Source of the DNA: Microvirga sp. ACRRW
Lineage (GTDB): Bacteria; Pseudomonadota; Alphaproteobacteria; Rhizobiales; Beijerinckiaceae
DNA: 64,000 bases
Assembly (NCBI RefSeq): GCF_022346925.1
Contig: NZ_JAKRNJ010000001.1
Location: 434,001 to 498,000, forward strand
Direction: 5' to 3'
Position 1 is the first letter of the stretch. Every line of letters starts with the position of its first letter. The notes under the pieces were generated by a model. That model searched no databases and had not been told where the DNA came from. It saw only the letters and a program-made list of their open reading frames with translations. A program made the translations under genes and the position numbers. Positions 29,752 through 41,632 of the stretch are shown in pieces.

Positions 29752-31500
29752 CTATGCAACATTCTCCATGATCGAAGCGTAGGCTTCTTCCGCCGCGATA
29801 ACCGTGGCCATTTGAACCGTATGGGCGAACCGGTACGCATCACCGTAGATGGTCTCGTCGGGAAACTCGGTGACGATGGTGAGCGGCGACGGATGGCGTT
29901 CCTCGGCGGTGATCAGGCACGGCACGCCGTTGATGATCTCATACGGCTTGCCGCCGGAGTGTATGGCGCAGATCTCGATCTGGCGCCGGTTGAACTCGAC
30001 AAGGCCCGGCACCGCCGACAATCCCTTGGTGACCGCCTCGATCAGGGTTCTTGCCGTCTCTCCCCAGGATGGGTGATGGCGCATGATGAGGAAGAAGCCC
30101 TTCGGGATGGACCACAGCTCGAACCCGCGCGGCAGATAGCCCGTGAACGGACGTGTCCATTCATGCGCGGGATAGCCGTGCAGATTGATGTGCAGCTGCG
30201 CGCCGGACATCGCCAAGGCGTGGTTGCGAGCGCCGATTTCGAAAGCGGGTTCGCTTTTGCCGAATTCAAGATCGTTACCGCGCGAGGTGTAGCGCGCCGC
30301 ATGATGCATGTGGCGCGGATTGGCCTCGCACAGGCGTCCGTGCAGCGCATAGCCGTCCGGGTTCTCGACCGGAATGAAGGCGATGTTCGCTTCAGGATTG
30401 GCAAGAAGACGGCGCACCGCCCTGAAGGCTCCGACCGGAGCCGAAGTCTCGTTGGCGTGCTGTCCGCTGGTGACGAGAACGGCAGGCCGCGATCCCGAAC
30501 GGTAGAGTCCGCGCACGGGCCGCCCTTCGACGGACATGCCCTCGAACGTCTCGCCGGGAAGCGCTGCGAGTTCGCGCTGAAGCTGCATCAGGCTCGGGGC
30601 CGCATCCGCAATCTCGAGATCCTGCTCGGGCCGCGCGGGATTTTGCGAAGCGTCGAAGCCGCGGAGCGCTACGCGCACATGGGCATCGCCGTCATTCGCG
30701 CGGATGTCCGGCACGATCTGTCCGGGCTGTAGGCCGCGATCTTCCGGCGGGCGGTTCGAGCGGCGCTTGAAGAATTCGAGGATCGAGAAATAGAAATCCT
30801 CGTGCAACGCCTCGCGGGTGCTCATCACCTCGTCGCCATAGGACAGAGGCCGCTCGATGCCGGGAATCGCCACGTCGATGGCGAGCGTTTCCACATAGGG
30901 CTCCTCAGGGGGCCATTCATGAGCAGCGACGGCAGCCATGACCTTGTGAAAAACAATCTCCGCTTCCGTCTCCACAGGCTCGTCGATATCGGGCTCGCCG
31001 TCGGCGCGATCCGACACGATCAGCCAGCCCGTCGGCACAAGATCGATCTGGTCGAGATGATTGGTACGCGTGCGGTTGGGCGCGAACACCTTATGCTCAA
31101 CAACACGCCCGTCCTGGTATGTGGCCTGCACGCGATAATTCAGATCGGCATCGTCGGGCTCGAAGCTCATTGCAACATGGTCGTAGAGCGCGGCGAGCGG
31201 ATAGGCCTCGGAGAGGAAGCGTATGGGCGACGCTTCCGGATGGACCGGATAGCGAACGACAACGCTTGCCAGCCCATTGGTGTCAATCTCTTCCAGGAAG
31301 GCATGCACGAGAGGCTTGTAGGCGCTGCGCAGGCGCGCGGTGACGCCTGCCTGCGCCAACCGCGCTTCGCCCGCGCGCCGCGCCGCCTCGTCCTCGAACA
31401 GCCACGCCTCCAGGCGGGTTCCGCGATGCTTGTCCGAGGCCCAATCGCGCAGAAGGATATCGAGCGTGCGCGGAACGCGTTCATCGAGCAGGATCGTCAT
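29752..31500 (-). CDS. M14-family zinc carboxypeptidase
   Basis: Predicted metallocarboxypeptidase, 582 residues from MTILLDERVP. The C-terminal half has GQHANETSAPVGAFR (zinc His and Glu), NPDGYALHGRLCEANPRH and LHINLHGYPAHEW (third zinc His). The N-terminal 300 residues form an extra domain without recognised motif. No signal peptide is seen, suggesting a cytoplasmic enzyme. It overlaps the upstream permease gene by four bases (ATGA), so it is the last gene of the peptide transporter operon and probably trims imported peptides. The longer open frame upstream is inside the permease gene and was not used. Confidence 0.87.
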   Translation of the reverse strand: MTILLDERVPRTLDILLRDWASDKHRGTRLEAWLFEDEAARRAGEARLAQAGVTARLRSAYKPLVHAFLEEIDTNGLASVVVRYPVHPEASPIRFLSEAYPLAALYDHVAMSFEPDDADLNYRVQATYQDGRVVEHKVFAPNRTRTNHLDQIDLVPTGWLIVSDRADGEPDIDEPVETEAEIVFHKVMAAVAAHEWPPEEPYVETLAIDVAIPGIERPLSYGDEVMSTREALHEDFYFSILEFFKRRSNRPPEDRGLQPGQIVPDIRANDGDAHVRVALRGFDASQNPARPEQDLEIADAAPSLMQLQRELAALPGETFEGMSVEGRPVRGLYRSGSRPAVLVTSGQHANETSAPVGAFRAVRRLLANPEANIAFIPVENPDGYALHGRLCEANPRHMHHAARYTSRGNDLEFGKSEPAFEIGARNHALAMSGAQLHINLHGYPAHEWTRPFTGYLPRGFELWSIPKGFFLIMRHHPSWGETARTLIEAVTKGLSAVPGLVEFNRRQIEICAIHSGGKPYEIINGVPCLITAEERHPSPLTIVTEFPDETIYGDAYRFAHTVQMATVIAAEEAYASIMENVA

Positions 31501-32354
31501 TTCGAAGTCTGTCCCGTTGGATCGAGGTAATCGCGCAGCCAATCGCCTAAGAGGTTCAGGCCGAGCACGGTGAACATGATGGCAAGCCCCGGAAAGACGC
31601 TGACCCACCAGGCCGTCTGGAGATAGGTGCGCCCATCGGCCAGCATGCCGCCCCAGCTCGGAATGAGAGGATCGACGCCGAGCCCAAGGAAGGTCAGGCT
31701 GCTTTCGAGCAGGATGTTGTTGGCCACATTCAGCGTCATGAGGATAACGATGGGGCCCAGCACGTTCGGCAGCACATGGGTGAAGATGATACGCCCGTTG
31801 CCGACGCCGATGGCTCGCGCGGAGAGGATGAACTCCCTCTCGCGCAGGGCCAGCACGGAGCCGCGCACGACGCGGGCATAATGCACCCATTGCGTCGCGA
31901 TCATCACCAGGATGACCTTGTCGAGGCCCGCGCCGAAAATGGCGAGGAACATGATCGCGACGAGGATGAAGGGAAGTGCCAGCTGAATGTCGACGAAGCG
32001 CATCAGCAGCATCTCAGTGATGCCCCGATAATAGCCGGCGATCAGCCCGACGAGCGTCCCCAAAAGGACGGCGCCAAGCACGGAGAGGATTCCGACCACG
32101 AGCGAAATCCGGCCGCCCACGACGACGCGGGCGAGCACGTCGCGGCCGAGCGGATCGGTGCCGAGAAGATGGTTCAAGTCCTGGAAGGGCGGGATGAGGC
32201 GGGCCATGAGATCCATGCCCTCGCCGCCATCAGGAAAGAGGATGGGCGAGAGCAGCACCGCCAGCGAGATGCCGCCCGCGAACAGAATGCCGAGCAAGAG
32301 CTCCAGCGACCTGAAGCGCGAGCGCGATGTGGAGACAGCCTGAGCCGCAGCCAT
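31497..32354 (-). CDS. Dipeptide/oligopeptide ABC transporter permease (DppC/OppC-like)
   Basis: Inner-membrane permease of 285 residues with an N-terminal OppC_N segment (FRSLELLLGILFAGGISLAVLL) and about six transmembrane helices. The EAA loop toward the ATPase contains ARAIGVGNGRIIFTHVLPN. LLGTDPLGRDVLARVVVGGRISL is typical of DppC-class proteins. It follows the DppB-like gene by five bases and overlaps the peptidase gene. Confidence 0.93.
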   Translation of the reverse strand: MAAAQAVSTSRSRFRSLELLLGILFAGGISLAVLLSPILFPDGGEGMDLMARLIPPFQDLNHLLGTDPLGRDVLARVVVGGRISLVVGILSVLGAVLLGTLVGLIAGYYRGITEMLLMRFVDIQLALPFILVAIMFLAIFGAGLDKVILVMIATQWVHYARVVRGSVLALREREFILSARAIGVGNGRIIFTHVLPNVLGPIVILMTLNVANNILLESSLTFLGLGVDPLIPSWGGMLADGRTYLQTAWWVSVFPGLAIMFTVLGLNLLGDWLRDYLDPTGQTSK

Positions 32355-32359
32355 GGGCC

Positions 32360-33280
32360 TTACTCCGTGCGGATGCGCGGATCGACCAGCCCATAGGCGA
32401 TGTCGATCACGAGATTGATGAGGACGATGAACAGGGCGAGCACCGCAATCGTGCCCTGCAGCACGGGGTAATCCCGGTTCGAGACGGCGTCGAAAGCGAG
32501 CGTGCCCATGCCGGGCCAGTTGAACACCCGCTCCACGATGACGATGCTGCCGATCAGGTTACCGAACTGAATACCGATATAGCTGATGAGCGGTATGGCC
32601 GAGTTGCGCAGGGCATGCTTGTAGAGCACGATCCGGTCGCGCAGACCTTTGGAGCGCGCGACCATGATGTATTGCTGCGAGAGCGTCTCCAGCATCGCCG
32701 TGCGCACGAGTCGGACATTGGTGGCGGTGAGAATGATCGCCATGGTGAGCGCCGGCATGATGAAGCTCTCGGGCCCTTCCATTCCGCTCGGCGGCAAAAG
32801 GCCGAGGAAGATGGAGAACAGGAGCACCAGCATGATGGCGAGCCAGAAATTCGGGAAGGACAGGCCCACCAGCGACAGGATGCGGATGAGCTGATCGGGC
32901 CAGCGCCCGCGATTGACCGCGGCGGTGATGCCGAGCGGCACGGACAGAATGATGGAGATCAGAAGGGACGTGAAGGCGAGCAGGAGCGTGGCGGGCAAGG
33001 CTTGAGCGATCAACCCGGAAACCGGCGCATTGCCGAAGAAGCTGCGCCCCAAATCCCCCACGAAGATACCCTGGAGAAAGCTGAGATACTGAACATAGAA
33101 CGGGCGTTCGAGGCCGAGCGCCTGCCGGATGTTCTGCAGATCCTGCTCGGTGAAGTTGCCGCCGCTCATCATCATGATGGCGGGATCGCCGGAAAGCCGG
33201 ATCGTGAAGGAAACGAGCAGCGTTACGGCGAGAATGACGAATATCGCCTGCAGCAATCGTTTGATGATGAAACCTGCCAT
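32360..33280 (-). CDS. Dipeptide/oligopeptide ABC transporter permease (DppB/OppB-like)
   Basis: Inner-membrane permease, 306 residues from MAGFIIKRLLQA. It has the DppB-class N-terminus, a periplasmic segment GDPAIMMMSGGNFTEQDLQNIRQALGLERPFYVQYLSFL, about six helices, and the EAA loop ARSKGLRDRIVLYKHALRNS. The frame extends 30 codons upstream through low-complexity residues without a ribosome site, so the inner ATG is chosen. It is the third gene of the peptide transporter operon. Confidence 0.93.
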   Translation of the reverse strand: MAGFIIKRLLQAIFVILAVTLLVSFTIRLSGDPAIMMMSGGNFTEQDLQNIRQALGLERPFYVQYLSFLQGIFVGDLGRSFFGNAPVSGLIAQALPATLLLAFTSLLISIILSVPLGITAAVNRGRWPDQLIRILSLVGLSFPNFWLAIMLVLLFSIFLGLLPPSGMEGPESFIMPALTMAIILTATNVRLVRTAMLETLSQQYIMVARSKGLRDRIVLYKHALRNSAIPLISYIGIQFGNLIGSIVIVERVFNWPGMGTLAFDAVSNRDYPVLQGTIAVLALFIVLINLVIDIAYGLVDPRIRTE

Positions 33281-33388
33281 ATCGTGGTCCTGCGTCGTGG
33301 TCCTGTCCGTCCCGACCTTTTTCTTGATCTTGGAAGAGGCCCCGCTCGCGCGGGGCCTGCTCGATGTCATGAGGTTAAAGCGTTCCGC

Positions 33389-34918
33389 TTATTCCACCGA
33401 TGTGGCGGTGTAACGGAAGCGGCGGTCGGCGGGAGCGTCGAAATCCTTCACGCGCTTGTTCACGCCGAAGAGGGTGTTCTGGTTGTAGAGCGGAAGCTCC
33501 AGCGCCTGATCGGCTACGTAGCGCGCGATCTCCTGGAGGATCTTCTCACGCTCCTTAGTATCGTAGACAAGACGCTGCTTCTCGAGCATCTCGTTCAGCT
33601 TCGCGTCGTTGTAGTACGGGTTCCACTTTTCGCCCGAGTGATACATCAGGTAGGCGTTGTTGTCGTAGTCGAAGGTCCAGCCACCCCAGGCCTGGTGCCA
33701 GGCTTCGCCGGTCTTGCCGTTCGGGATGATGTCGTTGAGCAGAACCGGCGGCTCATGCGGCTGAAGCGCCGGCTTCAGGCCGAGCGCCTGGAGATAGCCT
33801 GCCGTCGCCTGGGCCACTTCGCGGAAGGTGGCGTCGTTGCCGCGGAAGTCGATCCGCACCGGCGCTCCTGCCGGAACCTTCGCCGCTTGAAGCATCTGCT
33901 TCGCCTTGGCGAGGTCGAAAGGCAGCGGCTTCAATGCCGGATCGTTGCCGAAAGACAGCTCCGACTGGAAGCTCGCGATGGGCTTGGCGTGGCCGAGAAG
34001 CACGGCCTTGATGATAGCGTCGCGGTCGACGCCCATGATGAGCGCCTTGCGGACATTCGCATCCTTCGTGATGCCGTCCTTGGTGTTGAAGCGCAGCGAC
34101 ACCACCGTCGGGCCGGTGACGCTCATGAGGGTCAGGTTCTGGCTCTTCTCGATGGTCGGCGCGAGGCCGAACGGGATGAGCGTCGCCACGTCGATGCGGC
34201 CTGCCTGAAGCTCAGCCACCTGCGTATTCGCTTCTGAGATGAAGCGGAACACGAGCTTGTCGAGCTTGGGCGCGCCGCCCCAATGGTCGGGATTGGCTTC
34301 GAGAACCAGGTTCACCTTCGGATTGTATTCGACGAACTTGAACGGTCCGGTGCCGACCGGATGCGTGTTGAAGTAGTCGTCGCCCTTCTCCTGGACGTAT
34401 TTCGGCGGCACGATCATCGCGCCGTAGCCTGCGAGCTTCGTCAGCAGCACGGGGTCCGGCTGCTTCATGATGAAGTCCACCGTGTTCGCGTCAACCACTT
34501 CGACACGCTCGATGGAATTGTAGTTCGATTGCTGCGGGCCTTTCTTGCCTTCCTCGCCGAGCAGGCGGTCGAAGGTGAACTTCACGGCCTGCGCGTTGAA
34601 GGGCTCGCCGTTGTGGAACTTCACGTTCTCACGCAGCTTGAAGCGGATGCGCTTGCCGTCGTCCTGGAACTCCCATGAAGTCGCAAGGGCGGGCTTCAGC
34701 TTCATGTCCGCGCCACGGGCGGTGAGTCCGTCATAGATGTTGTTGGCGGCGGACGACCAGTCGACCAGGAAGGTATCGATCGGGTCCCAGCTGGCCGGAT
34801 CGATGGCAACCGCGGTCGTCAGCGTGCCGGCAGCCTGCGCGCCGGACGCCATGAGCGGCGCCAAGGCCACTGCGGCAGTCAAGCCGAGCGCCTTCATCGT
34901 TTTCGAGAACTTCATCAT
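33389..34918 (-). CDS. Peptide ABC transporter substrate-binding protein (family 5)
   Basis: Periplasmic SBP_bac_5 protein of 509 residues. The signal peptide runs from MMKFSKTMKALGLTAAVALAPL to about AQA. ALATSWEFQDDGKRIRFKLRENVKFHNGEPFNA is the family hallmark. It binds peptides or similar solutes for the DppBC-like permeases. The preceding open frame (61 codons) belongs to the end of the ATPase gene and has no signal sequence, so the Met pair at 34918/34915 is the start. The ATPase gene ends 22 bases upstream. Confidence 0.93.
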   Translation of the reverse strand: MMKFSKTMKALGLTAAVALAPLMASGAQAAGTLTTAVAIDPASWDPIDTFLVDWSSAANNIYDGLTARGADMKLKPALATSWEFQDDGKRIRFKLRENVKFHNGEPFNAQAVKFTFDRLLGEEGKKGPQQSNYNSIERVEVVDANTVDFIMKQPDPVLLTKLAGYGAMIVPPKYVQEKGDDYFNTHPVGTGPFKFVEYNPKVNLVLEANPDHWGGAPKLDKLVFRFISEANTQVAELQAGRIDVATLIPFGLAPTIEKSQNLTLMSVTGPTVVSLRFNTKDGITKDANVRKALIMGVDRDAIIKAVLLGHAKPIASFQSELSFGNDPALKPLPFDLAKAKQMLQAAKVPAGAPVRIDFRGNDATFREVAQATAGYLQALGLKPALQPHEPPVLLNDIIPNGKTGEAWHQAWGGWTFDYDNNAYLMYHSGEKWNPYYNDAKLNEMLEKQRLVYDTKEREKILQEIARYVADQALELPLYNQNTLFGVNKRVKDFDAPADRRFRYTATSVE

Positions 34919-34940
34919 CGTCTCCCTCTTTCTTGAAGTT

Positions 34941-36824
<1,884 letters not shown>

Positions 36825-36987
36825 CCATCCATACTCGTGGTAGGTGCCGGCCTCATCAAGGTCAGCACCTCATCAATACTTGCCTTCCCAGTCACAGCCG
36901 CATCTCCCTAGGTCAAGCCCTAATCGCGAGAGAACAGGCATGTGAGAGGATCATAAGCCCCATATGATGCATGGGGCCAGAGTTTTG

Positions 36988-38253
36988 TTACGGGGTTACC
37001 CACTCGCCGCCGCGCATCAGGGGCTCGGACGTGCCGTCCTGATGGATGCCGTCCACGTCCACCTTGTCGGAACCGATCATCCAGTCGATGTGAATGAGGC
37101 TCTTGTTGGCGCCGCGCGAAGCCAGTTCCTCCTCGCTCATGCCGCCGCCGTCGCGGATGCATTTGCTGTAGGCTTGGCCGAGCGCGATATGGCTCGAGGC
37201 ATTCTCGTCGAACAGCGTGTTGAGGAACAATAGGCCGCTCTGCGAGATGGGCGAAGAGAACGGCACGAGCGCAACCTCGCCGAGACGGCGCGCGCCCTCA
37301 TCCGTATCGAGTACCTTGTTGAGCACCGCCTCGCCCGTGCGCGCCTTGGCCTCCACGATGCGCCCACTCTCGAACTTGACCTGAATGTCCTGGATCAGCG
37401 TGCCGTTGTAGGACAGCGGCTTGGTGCTGGTGACGTGACCGTCCACGCGGTCCTTGTGAGGCGTGGTGAAGACTTCCTCGGTGGGGATATTCGCGTTGCA
37501 GACGATGCCGGTCTTGGTCTTGCCGGAACCGCCCGCCCATTTATGCCCTTCTGCCAGCCCCACACGCAGATCGGTGCCGGGGCCTTTGAAATGCAGCGCG
37601 GCATAGTTCTTCTCATTCAGCATGTCCCTGCGCGCGTGAAGGGTCTTATTATGCTGTTCCCACACAGCAATCGGATCGGGCGTATCGGCGCGCGACGCGG
37701 CGAAGATCGCCTTCCAGAGCTTGGCGACAGCCACATCCTCGGGATCGTTTGGAAAGACTGCTTTGGCCCAGGCGGGCGTTGCAGCGGCAACGAGCGTCCA
37801 GTTGGTTGCGGAATCCGCAATCAGGCTGAGCGCGGGCATATAGGCCTTGGAACGCGCGCGGTTGGCGCGAGAAACCTTTTCCGGATCTTCCTTGGCGAGC
37901 AGCGACGGATCGTCACCGACAATGGCCAAGCGCGCTGCGCCATTCTTGTAGGCTGCGGCCATGCCGTCATAGAGCCAGGAAGCAGCCGTATCGAAGCCTT
38001 CGTCGCGTCCGAGACGGTAACGCATGAGCGTCGCCTGATCGTCGGAGAAGAACGTGGTCACAAGCGAAGCGCCCGCCTTGTAGGCATGCTCCGTGATGCG
38101 GCGTGCCAGGGGCACCGCATCGAGCGGAGCGGTGACGACAAGCTCCTGGCCCGGCTGCAGCCCCAGGCCCACCCGAATGGCCACCTCGGCCAGACGATCG
38201 AGAAGCTGGTCGCGGGATACGGCATCGGAGGGCTGACGGAATTGTTCGTTCAT
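36988..38253 (-). CDS. Aminopeptidase, M29 family
   Basis: Metal-dependent aminopeptidase of the thermophilic-aminopeptidase (AmpS/aminopeptidase T) family, 421 residues, cytoplasmic. The metal-binding region is visible: NANIPTEEVFTTPHKDRVDGHV (Glu and His), then HIALGQAYS and HIDWMIGSDKVDVDG near the C-terminus (His, Asp). It lies upstream of the peptide transporter operon with a 163-base gap and likely has its own promoter. A small hairpin CCCCAT/ATGGGG follows the stop codon. It probably degrades imported or turnover peptides. Confidence 0.92.
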   Translation of the reverse strand: MNEQFRQPSDAVSRDQLLDRLAEVAIRVGLGLQPGQELVVTAPLDAVPLARRITEHAYKAGASLVTTFFSDDQATLMRYRLGRDEGFDTAASWLYDGMAAAYKNGAARLAIVGDDPSLLAKEDPEKVSRANRARSKAYMPALSLIADSATNWTLVAAATPAWAKAVFPNDPEDVAVAKLWKAIFAASRADTPDPIAVWEQHNKTLHARRDMLNEKNYAALHFKGPGTDLRVGLAEGHKWAGGSGKTKTGIVCNANIPTEEVFTTPHKDRVDGHVTSTKPLSYNGTLIQDIQVKFESGRIVEAKARTGEAVLNKVLDTDEGARRLGEVALVPFSSPISQSGLLFLNTLFDENASSHIALGQAYSKCIRDGGGMSEEELASRGANKSLIHIDWMIGSDKVDVDGIHQDGTSEPLMRGGEWVTP

Positions 38254-38331
38254 GATGGCATCTCTCGAAGGATCAAGGTGAGCGGCAGGCTACACGCCTA
38301 ACCGGCAGGTGCAAGTTTCAGGATTTCAATC

Positions 38332-39438
38332 TCACATATTTCCCGCCTGCCCTGAGCCAAGGGCCTGCCGGTCTAATGCGATGCTTTTGATGATGGCCTG
38401 AACGGACAAGCCAGGCTTCAAGCCAAGCCGTTCAACGGATTTGCGCGTCAGGCTGGCGACAATGCTGTCGCCGCCGCAATCGAGCGTCACGTCGATGCTG
38501 GCTCCTTCGCCTTCTTCAATCGCCGTGACATAGCCTGGAAGCACATTGAGAGCGCTGAGCCCTTCAGGCGCGCCGAGGGACAGGATGATGTCGCGAGCGC
38601 GAAGGCGAACCTTTACCGGAGCGCCGACCGGAAGATCGAGGCGTGCGACGGTGAGCGTGCCGGAGGCCGCTTGCAGAATTGTCAGGCCGTATTCCTCCTC
38701 GTGCCGCAGAACGCGCGTCTCCACCAGCGCACCGGCCTCGATGGGGCCAGCTTGAGGAAAAAATTTCGTGTGCCGTAGAATCTCGGAGGCAGGGTTGGAA
38801 GCGGTCACTTGCCCTTCATTCAAAACCACGATGGATGTCGCAAGCCGCGCGATCTCCGGCACGGAATGGCTGACCAGAACCATGGGCACATTGCCCCCGT
38901 CTCGCAGGCGCTCGATGTAGGGATAGATCTCGGCCTTCCTCTCCTCGTCGAGAGAGGCGAGCGGCTCGTCCATGAGGAGAAGCTGCGGATCGGCAAGAAG
39001 AGCGCGGCCGATGGCGACGCGCTGTTTCTCCCCGCCCGACAGGCTCGAAGGCCAGCGGCCGAGCAGATGCCCGATCCCAAGCAGATCGACAATCGCGTCG
39101 AAATCCGCAACGCGCTCGCGCCGTGGCGAGAACCAGCGCCCGAAGAGAAGGTTCTGCCGCACGTTCAGATGCGGGAAGAGTCGCGCCTCCTGAAAGACGT
39201 AACCGATCCTGCGCCTGTGCTTCGGCACGAAGAGGCCTTGCTGCGTATCGACAAGCACGCGCTCTCGCACACGCACGCGGCCCTTATCCGGGCGGATGAG
39301 GCCACCGATGATGTTGACGAGAGTCGTCTTGCCGGAGCCGGAAGGACCGAACAAAGCCGTCAGCCGTCCGTCCGACTGGAAGCGCGTTTGAAGCGTGAAA
39401 TCGCCTTGCTGGTGATGGAGATCGACGTCGAGGATCAT
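38332..39438 (-). CDS. modC: Molybdate ABC transporter ATP-binding protein ModC
   Basis: ATPase of the molybdate importer, 368 residues from MILDVDLHHQ. Walker A GPSGSGKTT, signature LSGGEKQRV and Walker B LLLMDEPLASLD lie in the N-terminal domain. The C-terminal part (about 280-350) is a TOBE molybdate-binding domain (SALNVLPGYVTAIEEGEGASIDVTLDCGG). The start at 39438 shares one base with the modB stop (TGATG); the 13 codons before it lie in modB. A DMT or other gene does not follow, so it ends the mod operon. Confidence 0.95.
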   Translation of the reverse strand: MILDVDLHHQQGDFTLQTRFQSDGRLTALFGPSGSGKTTLVNIIGGLIRPDKGRVRVRERVLVDTQQGLFVPKHRRRIGYVFQEARLFPHLNVRQNLLFGRWFSPRRERVADFDAIVDLLGIGHLLGRWPSSLSGGEKQRVAIGRALLADPQLLLMDEPLASLDEERKAEIYPYIERLRDGGNVPMVLVSHSVPEIARLATSIVVLNEGQVTASNPASEILRHTKFFPQAGPIEAGALVETRVLRHEEEYGLTILQAASGTLTVARLDLPVGAPVKVRLRARDIILSLGAPEGLSALNVLPGYVTAIEEGEGASIDVTLDCGGDSIVASLTRKSVERLGLKPGLSVQAIIKSIALDRQALGSGQAGNM

Positions 39439-40133
39439 CAGGCGAGGAACCTCCGCCTGACGCGACGCGCCATCCATTCGGAAATCCAGAGCGCTGCGAT
39501 GGAGATTAGGACGGAGACAAGTGTGAGGCGCAACGCGCCGCCCTCTCCGCCGGGCACCTGCGTGTAGGTGTAAATCGCGGTCGGAACGGTCTGCGTCTCG
39601 CCGGGAATGTTGGAGACGAAGGTGATGGTGGCGCCGAACTCCCCCATCGCCTTCGCGAAGGACAACACCATGCCTGCGATGATGCCGGGCAGGATGAGCG
39701 GCAGCGTCACGCCAAGGAAAACCCAGATCGGATGCGCACCTAATGTGCCCGCTGCATCTTCGAGCTTGCGGTCCACCATTTCAAGCGACAGGCGGATGGC
39801 GCGCACGAGCAAGGGAAAGCCCATGATGGCGCAGGCCAGTGCCGCGCCTGTCCAGCGGAAGGAGAACACGATGCCGAAATGCTCATCGAGAAAAGAGCCG
39901 ATGGGACCGCGCCGTCCGAAGCCCAGAAGAAGCGCGTAGCCCACGACGACAGGCGGCAGCACCAGCGGCAGATGCACCAGAACGTCAAGCGCCTGCCGTC
40001 CCCAGAAGCGCCCACGCTCCAGCGCGTAGGCGATGGCGATGCCTGGGATCAGGCTTGCCGCCATCGCAACCGCCGCAACCTTGAGACTGAGGCGGATGGC
40101 GGTCCATTCCTCGGGAGAAAGCCAATCCGTCAC
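39438..40133 (-). CDS. modB: Molybdate ABC transporter permease ModB
   Basis: Inner-membrane permease of the molybdate importer, 231 residues and about five helices. LPLVLPPVVVGYALLLGFGRRGPIG and the EAA-type loop EDAAGTLGAHPIWVFLGVTLPLILPGI are characteristic of ModB. It overlaps modA by four bases and modC by one base, giving a tightly coupled modABC operon. Confidence 0.96.
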   Translation of the reverse strand: MTDWLSPEEWTAIRLSLKVAAVAMAASLIPGIAIAYALERGRFWGRQALDVLVHLPLVLPPVVVGYALLLGFGRRGPIGSFLDEHFGIVFSFRWTGAALACAIMGFPLLVRAIRLSLEMVDRKLEDAAGTLGAHPIWVFLGVTLPLILPGIIAGMVLSFAKAMGEFGATITFVSNIPGETQTVPTAIYTYTQVPGGEGGALRLTLVSVLISIAALWISEWMARRVRRRFLA

Positions 40134-40930
40134 GAGCTGGAGCCGGGTTTGTTCACAAACGTGAAGCCCTGTTTCTCGAAGAAAGGCTTCGCCCGATCGG
40201 AGCGCAGGAAGTTCAGCAAGGATGACGCATCGGGATTGGCGGATTCTTTGGTAAGCGCGACGGGATAGACGATGGGTGGGTGCGTGCCTTCCGGAAAAGC
40301 CGCAACGATCTTCACGTTCGGATCGGACACGGCATCCGTCTTGTAGACGATGCCGAGAGGCGCTTCGCCGCGCGACACGAGAAGAAGCGCCGCACGCACG
40401 TTATCGGCCTGCGCGACTTTATCCTTCACGCCATCCCAGGCACCGAGCCTTTCAAGGGCGGCCTTGCCGTATTTTCCTGCAGGCACCGCCTCCACCTGTC
40501 CTATGGCGAGACGGCCATTACCAAGCGCGGATGCAAGATCGAGACCGGGCTGGAGAGAAACCTGCACGCTTGAGTCTTTCGGCGCGATGAGGACGATGCT
40601 GTTGCCGAGAAGGTTGGTTCGCGTCTCCGGTTTGATCAGGCTCTTGGAGGCGGCGTAATCCATCCAATCGAGATCGGCGGAGAAAAAGATGTCCGCAGGA
40701 GCCCCTGCCTCGATCTGCTTGGCCAGTGCATTGCTGGCGGCATAGGAAATCACGGCATTCTTGCCGGTCTCCTGCTTCCAGGCGGCAGCCACATCCTCGA
40801 GGGCGTTCTTGAGGCTCGCTGCGGCAAAGACCACGACGTCCTTGGCCTGCGCGGGCAAGGTGATCAGAGAAAGCGCCAGCCCGAAAGCCAGCGCCCGGAA
40901 TGCGCCGTGCCTGAATCGTATAGGTCGCAT
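40130..40930 (-). CDS. modA: Molybdate-binding periplasmic protein ModA
   Basis: Periplasmic binding protein for molybdate/tungstate, 266 residues from MRPIRFRHGA. The signal peptide is cleaved near LPAQAKD. The mature start VVVFAAASLKNALEDVAAAW, the ligand loop SYAASNALAKQIEAGAPADIFFSAD and the VPAGKYGKAAL motif are classic ModA. The frame opens six codons earlier, but GAGGAAC sits correctly before the ATG at 40930. No ModE site was recognised upstream. msrQ lies directly upstream on the same strand. Confidence 0.95.
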   Translation of the reverse strand: MRPIRFRHGAFRALAFGLALSLITLPAQAKDVVVFAAASLKNALEDVAAAWKQETGKNAVISYAASNALAKQIEAGAPADIFFSADLDWMDYAASKSLIKPETRTNLLGNSIVLIAPKDSSVQVSLQPGLDLASALGNGRLAIGQVEAVPAGKYGKAALERLGAWDGVKDKVAQADNVRAALLLVSRGEAPLGIVYKTDAVSDPNVKIVAAFPEGTHPPIVYPVALTKESANPDASSLLNFLRSDRAKPFFEKQGFTFVNKPGSSS

Positions 40931-40984
40931 AGCCTGTTCCTCTCGCACGCCTCGTGGAGCATCCTATCGCAGACGGTTCCGGGT

Positions 40985-41632
40985 TCAAGCAGGGCGACGG
41001 CGAGGTTCGGCTTTTCTTCCCAAGCGGCGAACGAGGCGATAACCAAGGAGAACGGCCACGATAGCGGCGTAAATCAAGGGTTCCAGGGGCCAGGACTTGA
41101 CCACGAGGATGAAGTGCAACGCCGCGCCGATGGCAGCCAGATAAACGAACTTGTGCAGCTTTGCCCAAGCCTGCCCGCCCATGCGCCGGATGGCGGCGTT
41201 GTTGGAGGTGATGGCGAGTGGCAGAAGAATGAGGAAGGTCGCCATGCCGATGGTGATGTAGGGCCGCTTCACGATATCGGCACCAATCGCCGCGAAATCG
41301 AGCCCCTGGTCGAGCACCAGATAGGTCGTGAGATGCAGGAGCGCGTAATAGAACGCGAGCAATCCGATGGCGCGGCGATAGCGCAGGAGGTTGATGGAAA
41401 AGAGCTGGCGCAGGGGCGTGATGGTGAGCGTCGCGATGAGGAAGCGGAACGCCCATTCACCGAGTTCCTGCTCCAGCGTGCGCATGGGATCTGCGCCGAG
41501 CTGATCGGTGATGCCCGCATAGAACAGCCACACGGCAGGAATGAAGCCGACGATGTAGACGAGGATCTTCGGCACCTGCGGCAGCGCAAAGCCCTTCTTG
41601 GCGGCCTGAACGGAAGCGCGGTCCTGCATCAA
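40985..41632 (-). CDS. msrQ: Heme-binding membrane subunit MsrQ of the MsrPQ methionine sulfoxide reductase
   Basis: Heme b inner-membrane protein (ferric reductase-like fold) that passes quinol electrons to periplasmic MsrP. The 215-residue protein has six predicted helices and conserved His residues in [12 protein letters not shown] and [24 protein letters not shown], the likely heme ligands. It overlaps msrP by four bases (ATGA). The downstream neighbour is modA, which supplies molybdenum for the MsrP cofactor. Confidence 0.94.
   Translation of the reverse strand: MMQDRASVQAAKKGFALPQVPKILVYIVGFIPAVWLFYAGITDQLGADPMRTLEQELGEWAFRFLIATLTITPLRQLFSINLLRYRRAIGLLAFYYALLHLTTYLVLDQGLDFAAIGADIVKRPYITIGMATFLILLPLAITSNNAAIRRMGGQAWAKLHKFVYLAAIGAALHFILVVKSWPLEPLIYAAIVAVLLGYRLVRRLGRKAEPRRRPA

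Noticed and set aside
36940-36987. Terminator after the M29 aminopeptidase gene
   Set aside because: A CCCCAT/ATGGGG stem exists, but no U-run follows it on the minus strand.
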